DNA of 64,000 bases from Clostridiales bacterium (GTDB taxonomy: Bacteria > Bacillota > Clostridia > Monoglobales > Monoglobaceae). Position numbers and translations under genes: made by a program. Numbering within the stretch: position 1 is the stretch's first letter; each line of letters starts with the position of its first letter. The notes beneath the pieces are model-generated. The model saw only the letters and a program-made list of their open reading frames with translations. It was not told the DNA's origin and searched no databases. The DNA lies in NCBI GenBank assembly GCA_019419865.1, contig JAHZIG010000004.1:1-64000 (forward strand). The letters are read 5' to 3'. Below, one piece after another: positions 45,908 through 55,489 of this stretch.

Positions 45908-47842
45908 CTACTCTGAAAGCTCCGCCCATTCGTCATAATACGCTTCGAGAAGTTTTGTATTTTCGTCCAGTTTAGCGCTCTTTTCAGACATTAAAACATA
46001 GTCTGTATAAATTTCTTCCTTGGCCATATCGGCCTCCAGTTCCGTATTTTCATTTTCCTTTTCGGCAATAAGAGCTTCAAGTTCCTTTATCCTGTTTTTT
46101 CTCTGGGCGTCGAGTCTGCGCTGTTCTTTCGATCGATAACCTCCGTCTTTATTTTCTTCAGACGATCTATTTTGTCTGTTTGACTCTTTATTCAGCTCCG
46201 CCGCTCTTTCAGCCGCTTGATTTTCAAGGAACTGCGAACGCTCTTTATAGTATTCAAAGTTTCCGTCAAAGATCAGGACTCCGTCCGGCTTCATCTCGAT
46301 TATCTTATCCGGAACTTTATTGAGTAAATACCTATCATGCGATACAAAAATAAGAGTCCCTTCGTAATCCTGCATAGCCTTTTCGAGTATTTCTTTTGAC
46401 GGCAGATCGAGGTGGTTGGTCGGCTCGTCGAATAGTATAACGTTTGATTTTTCAAGCATTATTATACAAAAAGCCAGCTTCGCTCTTTCACCGCCGCTTA
46501 TGACTTTGACCGGCTTATATACGTCTTCTTTTGTGAGCAAAACGCTGCCCAGAACTCTGCGTATCCTCGCCTCGGGAATGTCCGGAAAGCGATCCCAGAG
46601 CTCGTCTATCGCCAGATTGTCGGGGTTAAGGTTAAGATTTTCCTGCTCGTAATAGCTGACGGTAGTGTTTTTACCCCAAACTATCTCGCCTTTCTCATGA
46701 GGGATTATATCCAAGATCGTTTTCAAAAAAGACGACTTCCCAACGCCGTTATCGCCTATCAAGGCTATCTTTTCGCCGCGCTTGACCGCAAGGTTTATAT
46801 TCCGGCATATCGTCTTTTTCTCCTCGCCTACGCAAACGTCTAAGTCGCTGACCGTCAAAACGTCCTTGTACGACTCTTTCACTATATCGAACTTAAGCTT
46901 GATCCTCTTTAGATCGCCGTCGGGCTTATCTATTATATCCATATTCTCAATAGTTTTAAGCCTCGACTTAGCGCTCGCCGAAGTCGAAGCTCTTGCGATA
47001 TTTTTATCGACATAAGCTTGAAGCTGAGCCAGCTCGTTCTGCTGAGCCTCGTATTCTTTTAAAAGTCTTTGCTTTCGTTCTTCTTTAAGTATAAGATATT
47101 TCGAGTAATTTCCCTTATAAGATGTGAGCTTGCCCCTCTCCAAATCAAAAATATTATCTACCGTCTTATCCAAGAAGTACCTGTCGTGCGAGACGATCAA
47201 AAGCGATCCCTTGTAATTTACCAGGTATTCCTCAAGCCAATTAAGCGTTTTAAAATCCAAATGGTTCGTAGGCTCGTCCAAGATCAGCAAATTAGGCTCC
47301 TCCAAAAGAAGCTTTGCGATCGCCAACCGCGTCTTTTCTCCGCCGGATAAAGAACTTATTTCCATATCCAAATCCTTGTCCTTAAACCCCATACCGTTGA
47401 GTATGGTTTTTATTTTGACGTCGATATTATATCCGTCCCTACTGTCAAAATACGCCTGACGTCTTGCGTATTCGGCGGCGATAGTCTTGTATTCGTCCGC
47501 GTCGTGATCGCCGATATTTCCCATTTCAAGCTCAAGCCGCCTCATATCCTCCTCCGCTTTTAAGACGTCGGAAAATATGCTCCTCATCTCTTCAAGTATC
47601 GTAGCCTCTCGGTTGAGCCCGGTATTCTGTTTTAAATATCCGATCGAAAGCTGCGGACTTTTATATACCTGTCCTTCCTCATAGTAGAGCTCGCCGTTAA
47701 TAATGCTCAAAAGAGTAGACTTTCCGGCTCCGTTAACGCCAATAAGACCATAGCGGGATCTATCCTCTATGGTCAAATTAACGTCTTTTAATACCTCAAA
47801 CTCTCCAAAATACTTGTGTAAATTTGAAATCGATATTAACAT
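45908..47842 (-). CDS. ABC-F family ATPase
   Basis: A 644-residue cytoplasmic protein with two ABC ATPase domains (Walker A GVNGAGKST and GDNGVGKSS; signatures SLSGGEKTR and VISGGERAK; DEPTNHLD twice), the ABC-F linker between them (about 245-320), and a C-terminal coiled-coil extension (about 545-644, Glu/Lys-rich). ABC-F proteins act on the ribosome to relieve stalling or confer antibiotic protection. Length and tail resemble YdiF of Bacillus subtilis, so a housekeeping translation factor is more likely than resistance. Its start overlaps the end of the oxidoreductase gamma gene by 7 bases. Confidence 0.93.
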   Translation of the reverse strand: MLISISNLHKYFGEFEVLKDVNLTIEDRSRYGLIGVNGAGKSTLLSIINGELYYEEGQVYKSPQLSIGYLKQNTGLNREATILEEMRSIFSDVLKAEEDMRRLELEMGNIGDHDADEYKTIAAEYARRQAYFDSRDGYNIDVKIKTILNGMGFKDKDLDMEISSLSGGEKTRLAIAKLLLEEPNLLILDEPTNHLDFKTLNWLEEYLVNYKGSLLIVSHDRYFLDKTVDNIFDLERGKLTSYKGNYSKYLILKEERKQRLLKEYEAQQNELAQLQAYVDKNIARASTSASAKSRLKTIENMDIIDKPDGDLKRIKLKFDIVKESYKDVLTVSDLDVCVGEEKKTICRNINLAVKRGEKIALIGDNGVGKSSFLKTILDIIPHEKGEIVWGKNTTVSYYEQENLNLNPDNLAIDELWDRFPDIPEARIRRVLGSVLLTKEDVYKPVKVISGGERAKLAFCIIMLEKSNVILFDEPTNHLDLPSKEILEKAMQDYEGTLIFVSHDRYLLNKVPDKIIEMKPDGVLIFDGNFEYYKERSQFLENQAAERAAELNKESNRQNRSSEENKDGGYRSKEQRRLDAQRKNRIKELEALIAEKENENTELEADMAKEEIYTDYVLMSEKSAKLDENTKLLEAYYDEWAELSE

Positions 47843-48375
47843 ACCTGGTAGTCGTAACCTGCCTTAATCATCTTAATATTTTGTTCCAAAAGTTTTTCTT
47901 TTGAAGCCGGGGTATGCGCCTTTACGCTTTTTTCCAAATCTTCTAAACCGGCGTAATCCTGAGCCTTTAAATAAGCTCCCGCCATTACCATATTCCCAAG
48001 ATTTTCAGAGCCCAACTCGTTGGCGATCTTCATTGCGGGAATATATATTGTCTCCACGTCGTCTCTCTCCACTTTTTTGTCGATCAAAAAGTTGTCCACT
48101 ATAATCAGTCCGCCGGGTTTAACCTTACTTTCGAATTTTTCCAAAGACGGCTTATTCATAGCGATCAAAACGTCCGGTTTTGAAGTTATAGGCGAACCGA
48201 TCGGAGCGTCCGAAATTATGATCGTGCAGTTTGCCGTACCGCCCCTCATTTCAGGTCCGTAAGACGGCAGCCATGATATATTTTTTCCGAGATCCATACC
48301 AAGATAGGCGAGAGTCTTGCCGAAAAATAAAACTCCCTGGCCGCCAAATCCTGCGATAACTATGCTCTGTTTCAT
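47836..48375 (-). CDS. 2-oxoacid:ferredoxin oxidoreductase, gamma subunit
   Basis: A 179-residue gamma subunit that completes the CoA-dependent 2-oxoacid oxidoreductase. Typical segments: GFGGQGVLFFGKTLAYLG (about 8-25), SYGPEMRGGTANC (about 39-51) and NMVMAGAYL. The start ATG shares one base with the stop of the beta gene (TAATG). Confidence 0.92.
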   Translation of the reverse strand: MKQSIVIAGFGGQGVLFFGKTLAYLGMDLGKNISWLPSYGPEMRGGTANCTIIISDAPIGSPITSKPDVLIAMNKPSLEKFESKVKPGGLIIVDNFLIDKKVERDDVETIYIPAMKIANELGSENLGNMVMAGAYLKAQDYAGLEDLEKSVKAHTPASKEKLLEQNIKMIKAGYDYQVC

Positions 48376-49130
48376 TATCTGACCCCTCCCTTATCCGTTA
48401 AATCTTTATAAACGCCTAAGGGGAACTCCGGAATCATTTCCTTTCTGATCCTCTCGAGCGATTCGACCGGACTCAGTCCCCAGTTTGTGGGGCAAGTAGA
48501 CAGCACCTCGACAAGCGAAAAACCTTTTCCCTGCATCTGACATTCAAACGCCTTTCTTATAGCCGCTTTTGTCTTTCTTATGTTCGGCACGCTGTCGACC
48601 GAAACGCGTTCTACATAACACGCGCCTTTTATAGTCGAGATCATTTCCGAAACATGCACCGGATATCCCTGATTTTCTACTTTTCTTCCATACGGCGTCG
48701 TCTGCGTCACCTGATTTACCAGCGACGTCGGCGCCATCTGTCCGCCGGTCATACCGTATATTGTATTATTTATAAATATGATCGATATATTCTCAGCGCG
48801 AGCAGCCGAATGTATTGTCTCTGCCGTTCCTATCGCCGCAAGGTCGCCGTCGCCTTGATATGTAAAAACAAGATTATCGGGGTGGACGCGCTTAATTCCC
48901 GTAGCGACTGCCGGAGCTCTTCCGTGAGCCGCTTCCTGCATATCGAACTCAAAGAAATTATAAGCCGTAACGCTGCATCCTACCGGAGCGATGCCGATAG
49001 TGCGCCCCTCCATATCCATCTCGTCTACAACTTCGGCGATCAATCTATTTACCACTCCGTGAGTGCAGCCGGGGCAATACGATAATACCACGTCGCTCAA
49101 AGAATGGGGTCTTTGAAATATTTTTTCCAT
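48375..49130 (-). CDS. 2-oxoacid:ferredoxin oxidoreductase, thiamine-diphosphate (beta) subunit
   Basis: A 251-residue subunit that binds thiamine diphosphate and magnesium through GDGDLAAIGTAE...NN (about 92-118) and YGMTGGQMAPTS. An N-terminal CPGC-HG segment (about 19-25) is typical of the VOR/KOR type. It forms the catalytic core with the alpha subunit. Confidence 0.93.
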   Translation of the reverse strand: MEKIFQRPHSLSDVVLSYCPGCTHGVVNRLIAEVVDEMDMEGRTIGIAPVGCSVTAYNFFEFDMQEAAHGRAPAVATGIKRVHPDNLVFTYQGDGDLAAIGTAETIHSAARAENISIIFINNTIYGMTGGQMAPTSLVNQVTQTTPYGRKVENQGYPVHVSEMISTIKGACYVERVSVDSVPNIRKTKAAIRKAFECQMQGKGFSLVEVLSTCPTNWGLSPVESLERIRKEMIPEFPLGVYKDLTDKGGVR

Positions 49131-49183
49131 TTTAATCAGATCTCCTTTTTCATTTTCAAAACAAAGTCGTCAGCTCGCGCCGC

Positions 49184-50245
49184 TTAAGCGTTCGCGTATT
49201 CCTCGATCTTAGCGAGTATTTCTTCCTGCTCGGGAACCATGCCGCCTGTTCTGCCGTAAAAATATACCGGCGCTTTCCCGTTTACTGCGAGTCTTACGTC
49301 CTCGACCATTTGTCCCATGCTCATCTCGACAGATAAGAAGCATTTTGCAGAATCCGCATATTTCTTAAACGCCTCTTCCGGGAACGGCCAAAGCGTGATC
49401 GGTCTGATAAGACCGGCTTTTATTCCCTTCTGTCTCGCCATATCCACCGCCGACATAGCTATTCTCGCTATTGTTCCGTACGCGGCGATTATAATCTCTG
49501 CGTCGTCGGTCAAATATTCTTCGTACATGACCTCGTTCTGCTTTACAGCGTCGTATTTTTGGTATCTTTTAATATTTAAGTCCTCAAGCTCCTCCGGCGT
49601 CAGATAGAGAGAATTTATTATATTCTTTTTCCTCTTCATTTTTGTACCGGTCGTAGCCCATTCTTTCTCAGGCAGATCCGCGGGAGAGATCGGCTCTTTA
49701 AACTCAACGGGCTCCATCATCTGACCTAACATTCCGTCGCCCATTATCATAGCCGGCATGCGATATTCGTCGGCCTTATCGAAGGCTTTAGAAATCAAAT
49801 CGGCCAGCTCCTGTACTGAAGACGGAGCGTAAACTAAAAGATGATAGTCGCCGTGACCTCCGCCTTTAGTAGCCTGAAAATAATCAGACTGCGCCGGCTG
49901 GATCCCGCCAAGTCCCGGACCGCCTCTGACTATATTTACTATTACGCACGGAAGATCCGCCCCCGCTATGTATGATATACCCTCCTGCTTTAAGCTTATG
50001 CCGGGACTCGACGAAGACGTCATAACTCTCGCTCCGGCTCCCGCTGCTCCGTAAACCATATTGATCGCCGCGATCTCGCTCTCAGCCTGAAGAAACGTTC
50101 CGCCGCTTTTAACCATTTTTTTAGCCATATACGCCGCCAGTTCGGTTTGCGGCGTTATCGGATATCCAAAGAAAAACCGACAGCCGCACCTGATCGCCGC
50201 TTCGGCAAGCGCCTCGTTACCTTTCATTAAAACTTTATTTCCCAT
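49184..50245 (-). CDS. 2-oxoacid:ferredoxin oxidoreductase, alpha subunit (VorB/KorA type)
   Basis: A 353-residue alpha subunit with FFFGYPITPQTELA (about 23-36), EAESEIAAINMVYGAAGAG, SSSPGISLKQEGISY and VNIVRGGPGLGG. By similarity it could oxidise branched-chain 2-oxoacids (VOR) or 2-oxoglutarate (KOR) to acyl-CoA with reduction of ferredoxin; these are hard to separate from sequence. A 168-base gap separates it from the delta gene. Confidence 0.92.
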   Translation of the reverse strand: MGNKVLMKGNEALAEAAIRCGCRFFFGYPITPQTELAAYMAKKMVKSGGTFLQAESEIAAINMVYGAAGAGARVMTSSSSPGISLKQEGISYIAGADLPCVIVNIVRGGPGLGGIQPAQSDYFQATKGGGHGDYHLLVYAPSSVQELADLISKAFDKADEYRMPAMIMGDGMLGQMMEPVEFKEPISPADLPEKEWATTGTKMKRKKNIINSLYLTPEELEDLNIKRYQKYDAVKQNEVMYEEYLTDDAEIIIAAYGTIARIAMSAVDMARQKGIKAGLIRPITLWPFPEEAFKKYADSAKCFLSVEMSMGQMVEDVRLAVNGKAPVYFYGRTGGMVPEQEEILAKIEEYANA

Positions 50246-50413
50246 TTGTTTTCTCCATTCTACGGTTAAATATATCCGTTATATAATTTTGTTAGCATGT
50301 TAATTTAATTATAAATGATAAATCAAAATCTATGACTTATCGTCGAATTCAGCCTTCATAAAATACTGCGATCTTAAAACAGCCGGATCCTAACTGCCGT
50401 CGTCTTTAGGCGG

Positions 50414-50620
50414 CTATTTCTCAATAGTAATTACGCAGTCCGGACACATGGTCGCGCAAAACGTACAGGCTATGCATTTATCCTGATCTGATATAGCCGC
50501 GGGATGAAATCCCTTATCGTTAATTTTTTCCGGTTCAAGGTAAAGTATTTTTTTGGGACATACAGAAACGCAAAGTCCACACCCTTTACACCGGTCGTCT
50601 CTAAATGTAACTTTCGGCAC
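50414..50620 (-). CDS. 2-oxoacid:ferredoxin oxidoreductase, delta (ferredoxin) subunit
   Basis: A 68-residue protein with two 4Fe-4S motifs (CKGCGLCVSVCP and CIACTFCATMCP) that carries electrons from the thiamine site to free ferredoxin. Order in the operon is delta, alpha, beta, gamma. A GGAGGAG site precedes the ATG. Confidence 0.9.
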   Translation of the reverse strand: MPKVTFRDDRCKGCGLCVSVCPKKILYLEPEKINDKGFHPAAISDQDKCIACTFCATMCPDCVITIEK

Positions 50621-50666
50621 TACAATTCTCCTCCTTATATTTGTACTATTTTTATAAATCTACTGC

Positions 50667-51353
50667 TTAAAACATTAAATTTATATACAACTTCATTGGA
50701 TATAAATATTTTTTATATTTATCCGGTAATTTATCTAATATTTCTTCTTTGCCGGAAATATATCTCTGCTCTAAACCCGTCTTTTGAGAATATTTTTCGA
50801 CAAGCGCTTGGCCTTTACATACAATTTCCGGAGTAGTTAACTCTTTTAGATGAGTATTATTGACCAAAGCCGTGACCTTAAGTCTCGATACCTGCTCAAT
50901 ACTCTCCATAACGCCAAAAATATCTTTGACGTTCTGAGTAAGTAATCGCCGCTCGTTAATAATAAAAAACATATCATAATCTTCGTCTTTAAAAAATCTA
51001 TAATATGTTCCGAGCGGAACGGCTCCGTCGTCGTCGCCGCCAACATCAAATACAACATAGCTCTCTTTATCGTCGAAGACCCTGTTGATATCCGGCGGCA
51101 GCATTGGATTTTCTATATTTAAATTTGCAAAAGCGGGCGAGATCACATCGATCCCTAAAGAATTAAGCGTATCCTCCGCATCCTTCGTCCTAAAATATGG
51201 ATTAACTATATCAAAGTCGACAATTGTAACTTTTTTACCCATATTCTTGAGCTTTACGGCATAGTTAATTGCAAATTCAGTTTTTCCGCTGCCAAAATGT
51301 CCTGTTATCACAGTTACTCTTTTAGGTTCAATAAGTGTTTCCATAATAATCAT
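50667..51353 (-). CDS. ParA/MinD-like P-loop NTPase
   Basis: A 228-residue cytoplasmic ATPase: Walker A GHFGSGKTEFA (about 18-28), VDFDIVNPYFR (about 45-55), VVFDVGGDDDG (about 99-109) and a nucleotide-base segment ALVNNTHL. Proteins of this type are found beside 2-oxoacid oxidoreductase genes in Clostridia, with no established role. Maturation or iron-sulfur delivery for the oxidoreductase is a guess. It sits between rseC and the delta subunit on the same strand. Confidence 0.82.
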   Translation of the reverse strand: MIIMETLIEPKRVTVITGHFGSGKTEFAINYAVKLKNMGKKVTIVDFDIVNPYFRTKDAEDTLNSLGIDVISPAFANLNIENPMLPPDINRVFDDKESYVVFDVGGDDDGAVPLGTYYRFFKDEDYDMFFIINERRLLTQNVKDIFGVMESIEQVSRLKVTALVNNTHLKELTTPEIVCKGQALVEKYSQKTGLEQRYISGKEEILDKLPDKYKKYLYPMKLYINLMF

Positions 51354-51374
51354 TCATCTCTTTCTAACGCATTA

Positions 51375-51806
51375 TCAATTATCGTCGTCCGTCTCAATAT
51401 TTTGCGTTTCGCTTGGTCTGTTAATACCTTTTATCTTAAAATCGGACTCTACGTTTCTGAAAAACAATTTAACCGCCGCGACGCCGATAGCCAATCCTAA
51501 CGCCGCGCCGAGCAATCCCATTAAATCTCTGCCGGTCGCGTTGTAACCGATAACGGCTCCTACGCACATCAGCGCCGCTAAGAGCCCATAGCCTATAACG
51601 GCGTATTTTATCACTTTAGACGAATCTTCATAAAGGGTAACGCTGTCGCCCCTTTTTAATCCGATCTCATCCTTAGCTTCTATGATAATCGCAGACGAGG
51701 GGCACCCCTTACAGCTTACGCAATTACCGCCGCAAGCCGACTCTCTGTTAACCCTAATTTTTGCGACTCCGTTTTTAGCTTCAATCACATAGCCCTGTTG
51801 TTCCAT
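51375..51806 (-). CDS. rseC: RseC/MucC-family membrane protein
   Basis: A 143-residue protein. An N-terminal cysteine cluster CGGNCVSCKGC (about 25-35) precedes two membrane segments (about 68-90 and 95-113) and an acidic tail. RseC proteins link to the SoxR-reducing/Rnf electron-transfer systems and are frequent in anaerobes. The ATG at 51806 has AGGTGAT; the upstream GTG overlaps that site. Placement before the ferredoxin-dependent oxidoreductase fits a redox role. Confidence 0.85.
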   Translation of the reverse strand: MEQQGYVIEAKNGVAKIRVNRESACGGNCVSCKGCPSSAIIIEAKDEIGLKRGDSVTLYEDSSKVIKYAVIGYGLLAALMCVGAVIGYNATGRDLMGLLGAALGLAIGVAAVKLFFRNVESDFKIKGINRPSETQNIETDDDN

Positions 51807-51827
51807 TTTAATCACCTATAATAACTT

Positions 51828-51848
51828 CGCTATATTATAATTATAGCG
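51828..51848. promoter_or_regulatory. 21-bp palindrome between recN and rseC
   Basis: CGCTATA-N7-TATAGCG with perfect 7-bp arms, 22 bases upstream of the rseC start, containing a TATAAT on the minus strand. Possible promoter/operator of the rseC-oxidoreductase operon; no T run for a recN terminator. Confidence 0.35.
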
Positions 51849-51883
51849 TTCTTATGCCTTGAATTTTGTCCAAAAAAGCTTTT

Positions 51884-53563
51884 CTAACGTTTAGCTTTTA
51901 ACTCCTCGGCGAGATTCAGCATTTCTTCGGCTGCTTTTAGAGTTAAATCAGTAACGGTTACGCCTCCGATAATACGAGCGAGTTCTTCTTTTCGTTCATC
52001 TTCACTCAATTTGCTTACCGACGTGCAAACTGTTTCACGCGAAACATCTTTCTCAATTTTAAAATGCGTATCCGCCATACCGGCAATTTGCGCCAAATGT
52101 GTAATACACAACACTTGTCTATTTTTAGAAAGCATGCATATCTTTTCCGCTATTTTTTGCGCCGCTCTTCCGCTTACGCCGGTGTCGATCTCGTCGAATA
52201 TAAGCGTCTCGATATCGTCGCTGTCGGATAGAATTGATTTTATAGCCAACATTATACGCGACATCTCTCCGCCCGAAGCGATTTTGCTGAGAGGTTTCAT
52301 CCCTTCGCCCGGATTGGTGGAAATGATAAATTCCAGATCGTCGTTTCCGTTTATATTAAAATCAGTCTTGTCTATCCTAATGTCGAATTTGACTTTATTC
52401 ATATCGAGATCCGCAAGCTCCCGCATAATTTTAGACGAAAGCTTTTTCCCTGCGGCGATCCTCGACTGAGTTAATTTTTCAGCCGCTATTTTCATCGCCT
52501 CTTCTTCTACAGATAATTCATCTTTAAGCTCCGCTATTATCTTGTCCATATTAGTAATATCGTTGGCCTGTTTGGAAATGTTATCATAAAATTCCAATAT
52601 CGCCTCTATGCTTGCTCCATATTTGCGTTTCAAATCATAAATTACCGAAAGACGATCTTCTACATATTCGATCTCTCCGCTTTCATAGTCGACCGCGTCC
52701 AAATAGCTCTTTAAATTATGCGACACGTCCTCCAAATCGGCGACAATAGAATTTAACGTCTCCAAATTTGCATTTAAAGACTCGTCGTGAGCCGCGGCCT
52801 TTTCTAAATTCATTGCCGCGTCCGAGATCAGATCGTAAGCCGAAGTATTATCCATATCGCCGTATAAATTTTCATAGGCAGAACTCGTTCCGCTTACTAT
52901 AGTCTCCAGATTCTGAAACATCTCTCTTTTTTTCTCAAGTTCCTCTTCTTCTCCCGGAGTTAAGTTTGCCGATTCTATCTCGTTCATCTGAAACTTGATC
53001 AAGTCGAGTCGTCTTTCTTTCTCCGTCTCGTCTGTCGAGATCTCGTTTAAGCGTTGTCTTATCTTTTTGACTTTATTATATCTCACCCTGTACTCGGCTA
53101 AAAGTTCGGCGTTGTTTGCATACTTATCGACAAAATCAATGTGATTACGCGGCTGAAGCAGGCCTCTGTTATCCATTTGTCCATGTATGGCTATAAGCTT
53201 AGCGCCTACTTCTTTGACGACGCTAAGCGGAACTATTCTGCCGTTTATTCTGCTCTTGCTTTTACCGTCCGCGGACAGTTCCCTACTTAACACTATTATC
53301 CCGTCTTCAGCTTCAACGCCGAACCCTTCGAGATAGTCGGCGCCAGACGGACTGACTTCAAAGGCCGCGTCGACCGTCGCCTTTTCGGCTCCCGTCCGCA
53401 CAAGTTCCCTATTCGCTCTACCGCCTATAGCCATATTGATCGAATCTATAAGTATTGACTTTCCCGCGCCGGTCTCGCCGGTCAAAACGTTAAAGCCGCC
53501 GCCGAACTCAATATTAACCTCTTCGATAATAGCAATATTTTTTATATGTAACTCTATAAGCAT
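51884..53563 (-). CDS. recN: DNA repair protein RecN
   Basis: A 559-residue SMC-like ATPase that acts in double-strand-break repair. Walker A in TGETGAGKSILID (about 29-41), long coiled coils in the middle (about 150-370), signature SGGEMSRIMLA (about 430) and Walker B IFDEIDTGVSG. Normal length. It follows the NAD kinase gene by 73 bases. The argR gene that often stands between these two in Firmicutes is absent. Confidence 0.96.
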   Translation of the reverse strand: MLIELHIKNIAIIEEVNIEFGGGFNVLTGETGAGKSILIDSINMAIGGRANRELVRTGAEKATVDAAFEVSPSGADYLEGFGVEAEDGIIVLSRELSADGKSKSRINGRIVPLSVVKEVGAKLIAIHGQMDNRGLLQPRNHIDFVDKYANNAELLAEYRVRYNKVKKIRQRLNEISTDETEKERRLDLIKFQMNEIESANLTPGEEEELEKKREMFQNLETIVSGTSSAYENLYGDMDNTSAYDLISDAAMNLEKAAAHDESLNANLETLNSIVADLEDVSHNLKSYLDAVDYESGEIEYVEDRLSVIYDLKRKYGASIEAILEFYDNISKQANDITNMDKIIAELKDELSVEEEAMKIAAEKLTQSRIAAGKKLSSKIMRELADLDMNKVKFDIRIDKTDFNINGNDDLEFIISTNPGEGMKPLSKIASGGEMSRIMLAIKSILSDSDDIETLIFDEIDTGVSGRAAQKIAEKICMLSKNRQVLCITHLAQIAGMADTHFKIEKDVSRETVCTSVSKLSEDERKEELARIIGGVTVTDLTLKAAEEMLNLAEELKAKR

Positions 53564-53636
53564 TTAGTTCACCTTCGTATTATCAACAAATATTACTCTA
53601 ATAGTTCCCAAATAACCGTTATAGGCGTTTAACGAC

Positions 53637-54524
53637 CTAATCGGACAGCTTTCTGCGAAGCACGTCGAAAAAGTTCGCCGATTCGTCCTTGATGAGCAAC
53701 GTTGAACGCTGAGACTTTGTAATATTTATATATTCGTCTTCATGCAATTTACATACTATTTTACCGTCTACGCGAACGACCGCGTCAGTCCTATACGGAG
53801 GAACCGTACAAATACTGACCAAGCTGCTTCCCGGTATTACCGTGCTTCGCGATTTCAGCGTATGCGGACAAATAGGAGTAACGATCATCGCGTCAAGATC
53901 GGGGTACATGACCGCGCCTCCCGCCGACAACGAATACGCCGTCGAGCCGGTCGCCGTTGCGACTATTAAACCGTCGGCCGAATACTGCGCCATATTAACG
54001 TTATTAACGTCGGCCGATACGTTCAGCATTTTATATTCGTCTCCGGATATTACCATGTCGTTTAACGCTATATGCTTACATCTCTCTATTCCATCTCGAA
54101 TAACGCAAACATCGAGCATCATGCACTCGTCGATCCTATATTTCCCGGCGAATATCTTATCGATGATCGAAGTATCTCCTCTTTCCGCCTGAGCTAAAAA
54201 TCCCAGCGTGCCAATATTGATCCCCACGATCGGAACCGAATACGTCGCCGAATCAACGGCAAGTTCAATTATAGTTCCGTCTCCGCCAAGAGCGATAATA
54301 AAATCCGCGTTCTTTAACATATCGGCTTTAGGCAAAAACGCTAAATCGGCTTTTGAATCCATGATTCTCTCTCTGCTTAGCAAGTCTTTAAAAAAGTCCT
54401 CCATCAGAATCGTTATTTTATAATTGCCAAGCGCTTCGATCACATTATACGTCTCGGTCAAGTCGGCGTCTCTTAACGTATTAGGCGCCAAGGCCACGTT
54501 TTCAATTTTACTCATTCTCATCAT
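53637..54524 (-). CDS. nadK: NAD kinase
   Basis: A 295-residue kinase making NADP from NAD. ALGGDGTIIELA (about 78-89), GTLGFLAQ (about 103-110), NDMVIS and the conserved GSTAYSLSAGG (about 195-205) are present. Co-directional with tlyA and recN, a common Firmicutes neighbourhood. Confidence 0.95.
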   Translation of the reverse strand: MMRMSKIENVALAPNTLRDADLTETYNVIEALGNYKITILMEDFFKDLLSRERIMDSKADLAFLPKADMLKNADFIIALGGDGTIIELAVDSATYSVPIVGINIGTLGFLAQAERGDTSIIDKIFAGKYRIDECMMLDVCVIRDGIERCKHIALNDMVISGDEYKMLNVSADVNNVNMAQYSADGLIVATATGSTAYSLSAGGAVMYPDLDAMIVTPICPHTLKSRSTVIPGSSLVSICTVPPYRTDAVVRVDGKIVCKLHEDEYINITKSQRSTLLIKDESANFFDVLRRKLSD

Positions 54525-54594
54525 ATCTAAGTTTTCCTATACAATCTTAATAAACTGAGTTATTAAAATAACTTATACATATATTATGCGGCTA

Positions 54595-55407
54595 TTATGC
54601 CATTTTGTCAAGCTCGTGCGAGTTCTCAACCAATTCTTCTATGTTAAATTCAGCTATACCGGACTCTGAATCGTCGGTTTTAGAAATATACATAAGATAC
54701 TCTATATTTCCCTCGGGCCCCTTAATGGGAGAAAAATCTAAACCGACTACTGAGAATCCTATTTCCCGGGTAAAGCTCAATACGTTTTCAATAACTTCTA
54801 TGTGTACTTTCTTATCGCGAACCACGCCTTTTTTGCCAACCTTTTCCCTTCCGGCTTCAAATTGCGGTTTGATCAAGCAAACGGCGCGCCCGCCGTTCTT
54901 TAATAAATCGTATGCCGGAGACAGGATCAATTTAAGCGAAATAAACGATACGTCAACCGAAAAAAAGTCTATCTCGTCAGGTATCTGTTCTTTAGTAACA
55001 TATCTGAAATTAGTTCTTTCCATATTAACGACGCGCTCGTCGCCGCGAAGTTTCCACGCGAGCTGACCATAGCCGACGTCTATGGAATATACTTTTTTCG
55101 CGCCATTTTGAAGCATACAGTCTGTAAAACCGCCGGTCGAAGCTCCGATATCCATACAAATACAGCCGTCCAGTTTTATATCAAACGCCTTTATCGCCTT
55201 ATCCAGCTTTAGACCGCCTCTGCTGACAAACTTAGCCGATTTGCTTTTTATATCTATCTTCTCGTCGCCTTTTATCATTTCTCCGGCCTTGGCCGCTTTC
55301 TGACCGTTTACGTATACCTCTCCGGCCATGATCATAGACTGCGCCATACTCCTCGTCTTAACTAATCCTTGGTCGACCAAATACTGATCCAGTCTTCTCT
55401 TCGCCAT
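54595..55407 (-). CDS. tlyA: TlyA-family rRNA methyltransferase / haemolysin-like protein
   Basis: A 270-residue protein with an N-terminal S4 RNA-binding domain (about 4-65) and an FtsJ-type methyltransferase domain (DIGASTGGFTDCMLQNGAKKV; SVDVSFISL). It probably 2'-O-methylates ribosomal RNA. Standard length. It lies between dxs and nadK. Confidence 0.94.
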   Translation of the reverse strand: MAKRRLDQYLVDQGLVKTRSMAQSMIMAGEVYVNGQKAAKAGEMIKGDEKIDIKSKSAKFVSRGGLKLDKAIKAFDIKLDGCICMDIGASTGGFTDCMLQNGAKKVYSIDVGYGQLAWKLRGDERVVNMERTNFRYVTKEQIPDEIDFFSVDVSFISLKLILSPAYDLLKNGGRAVCLIKPQFEAGREKVGKKGVVRDKKVHIEVIENVLSFTREIGFSVVGLDFSPIKGPEGNIEYLMYISKTDDSESGIAEFNIEELVENSHELDKMA

Positions 55408-55489
55408 TTCATCTTCCTCATGCTCTGCAATACATACGTCAATTAAACATAAACATTTTAGTATCTAAATATTACTCAAAAATAGCTTA

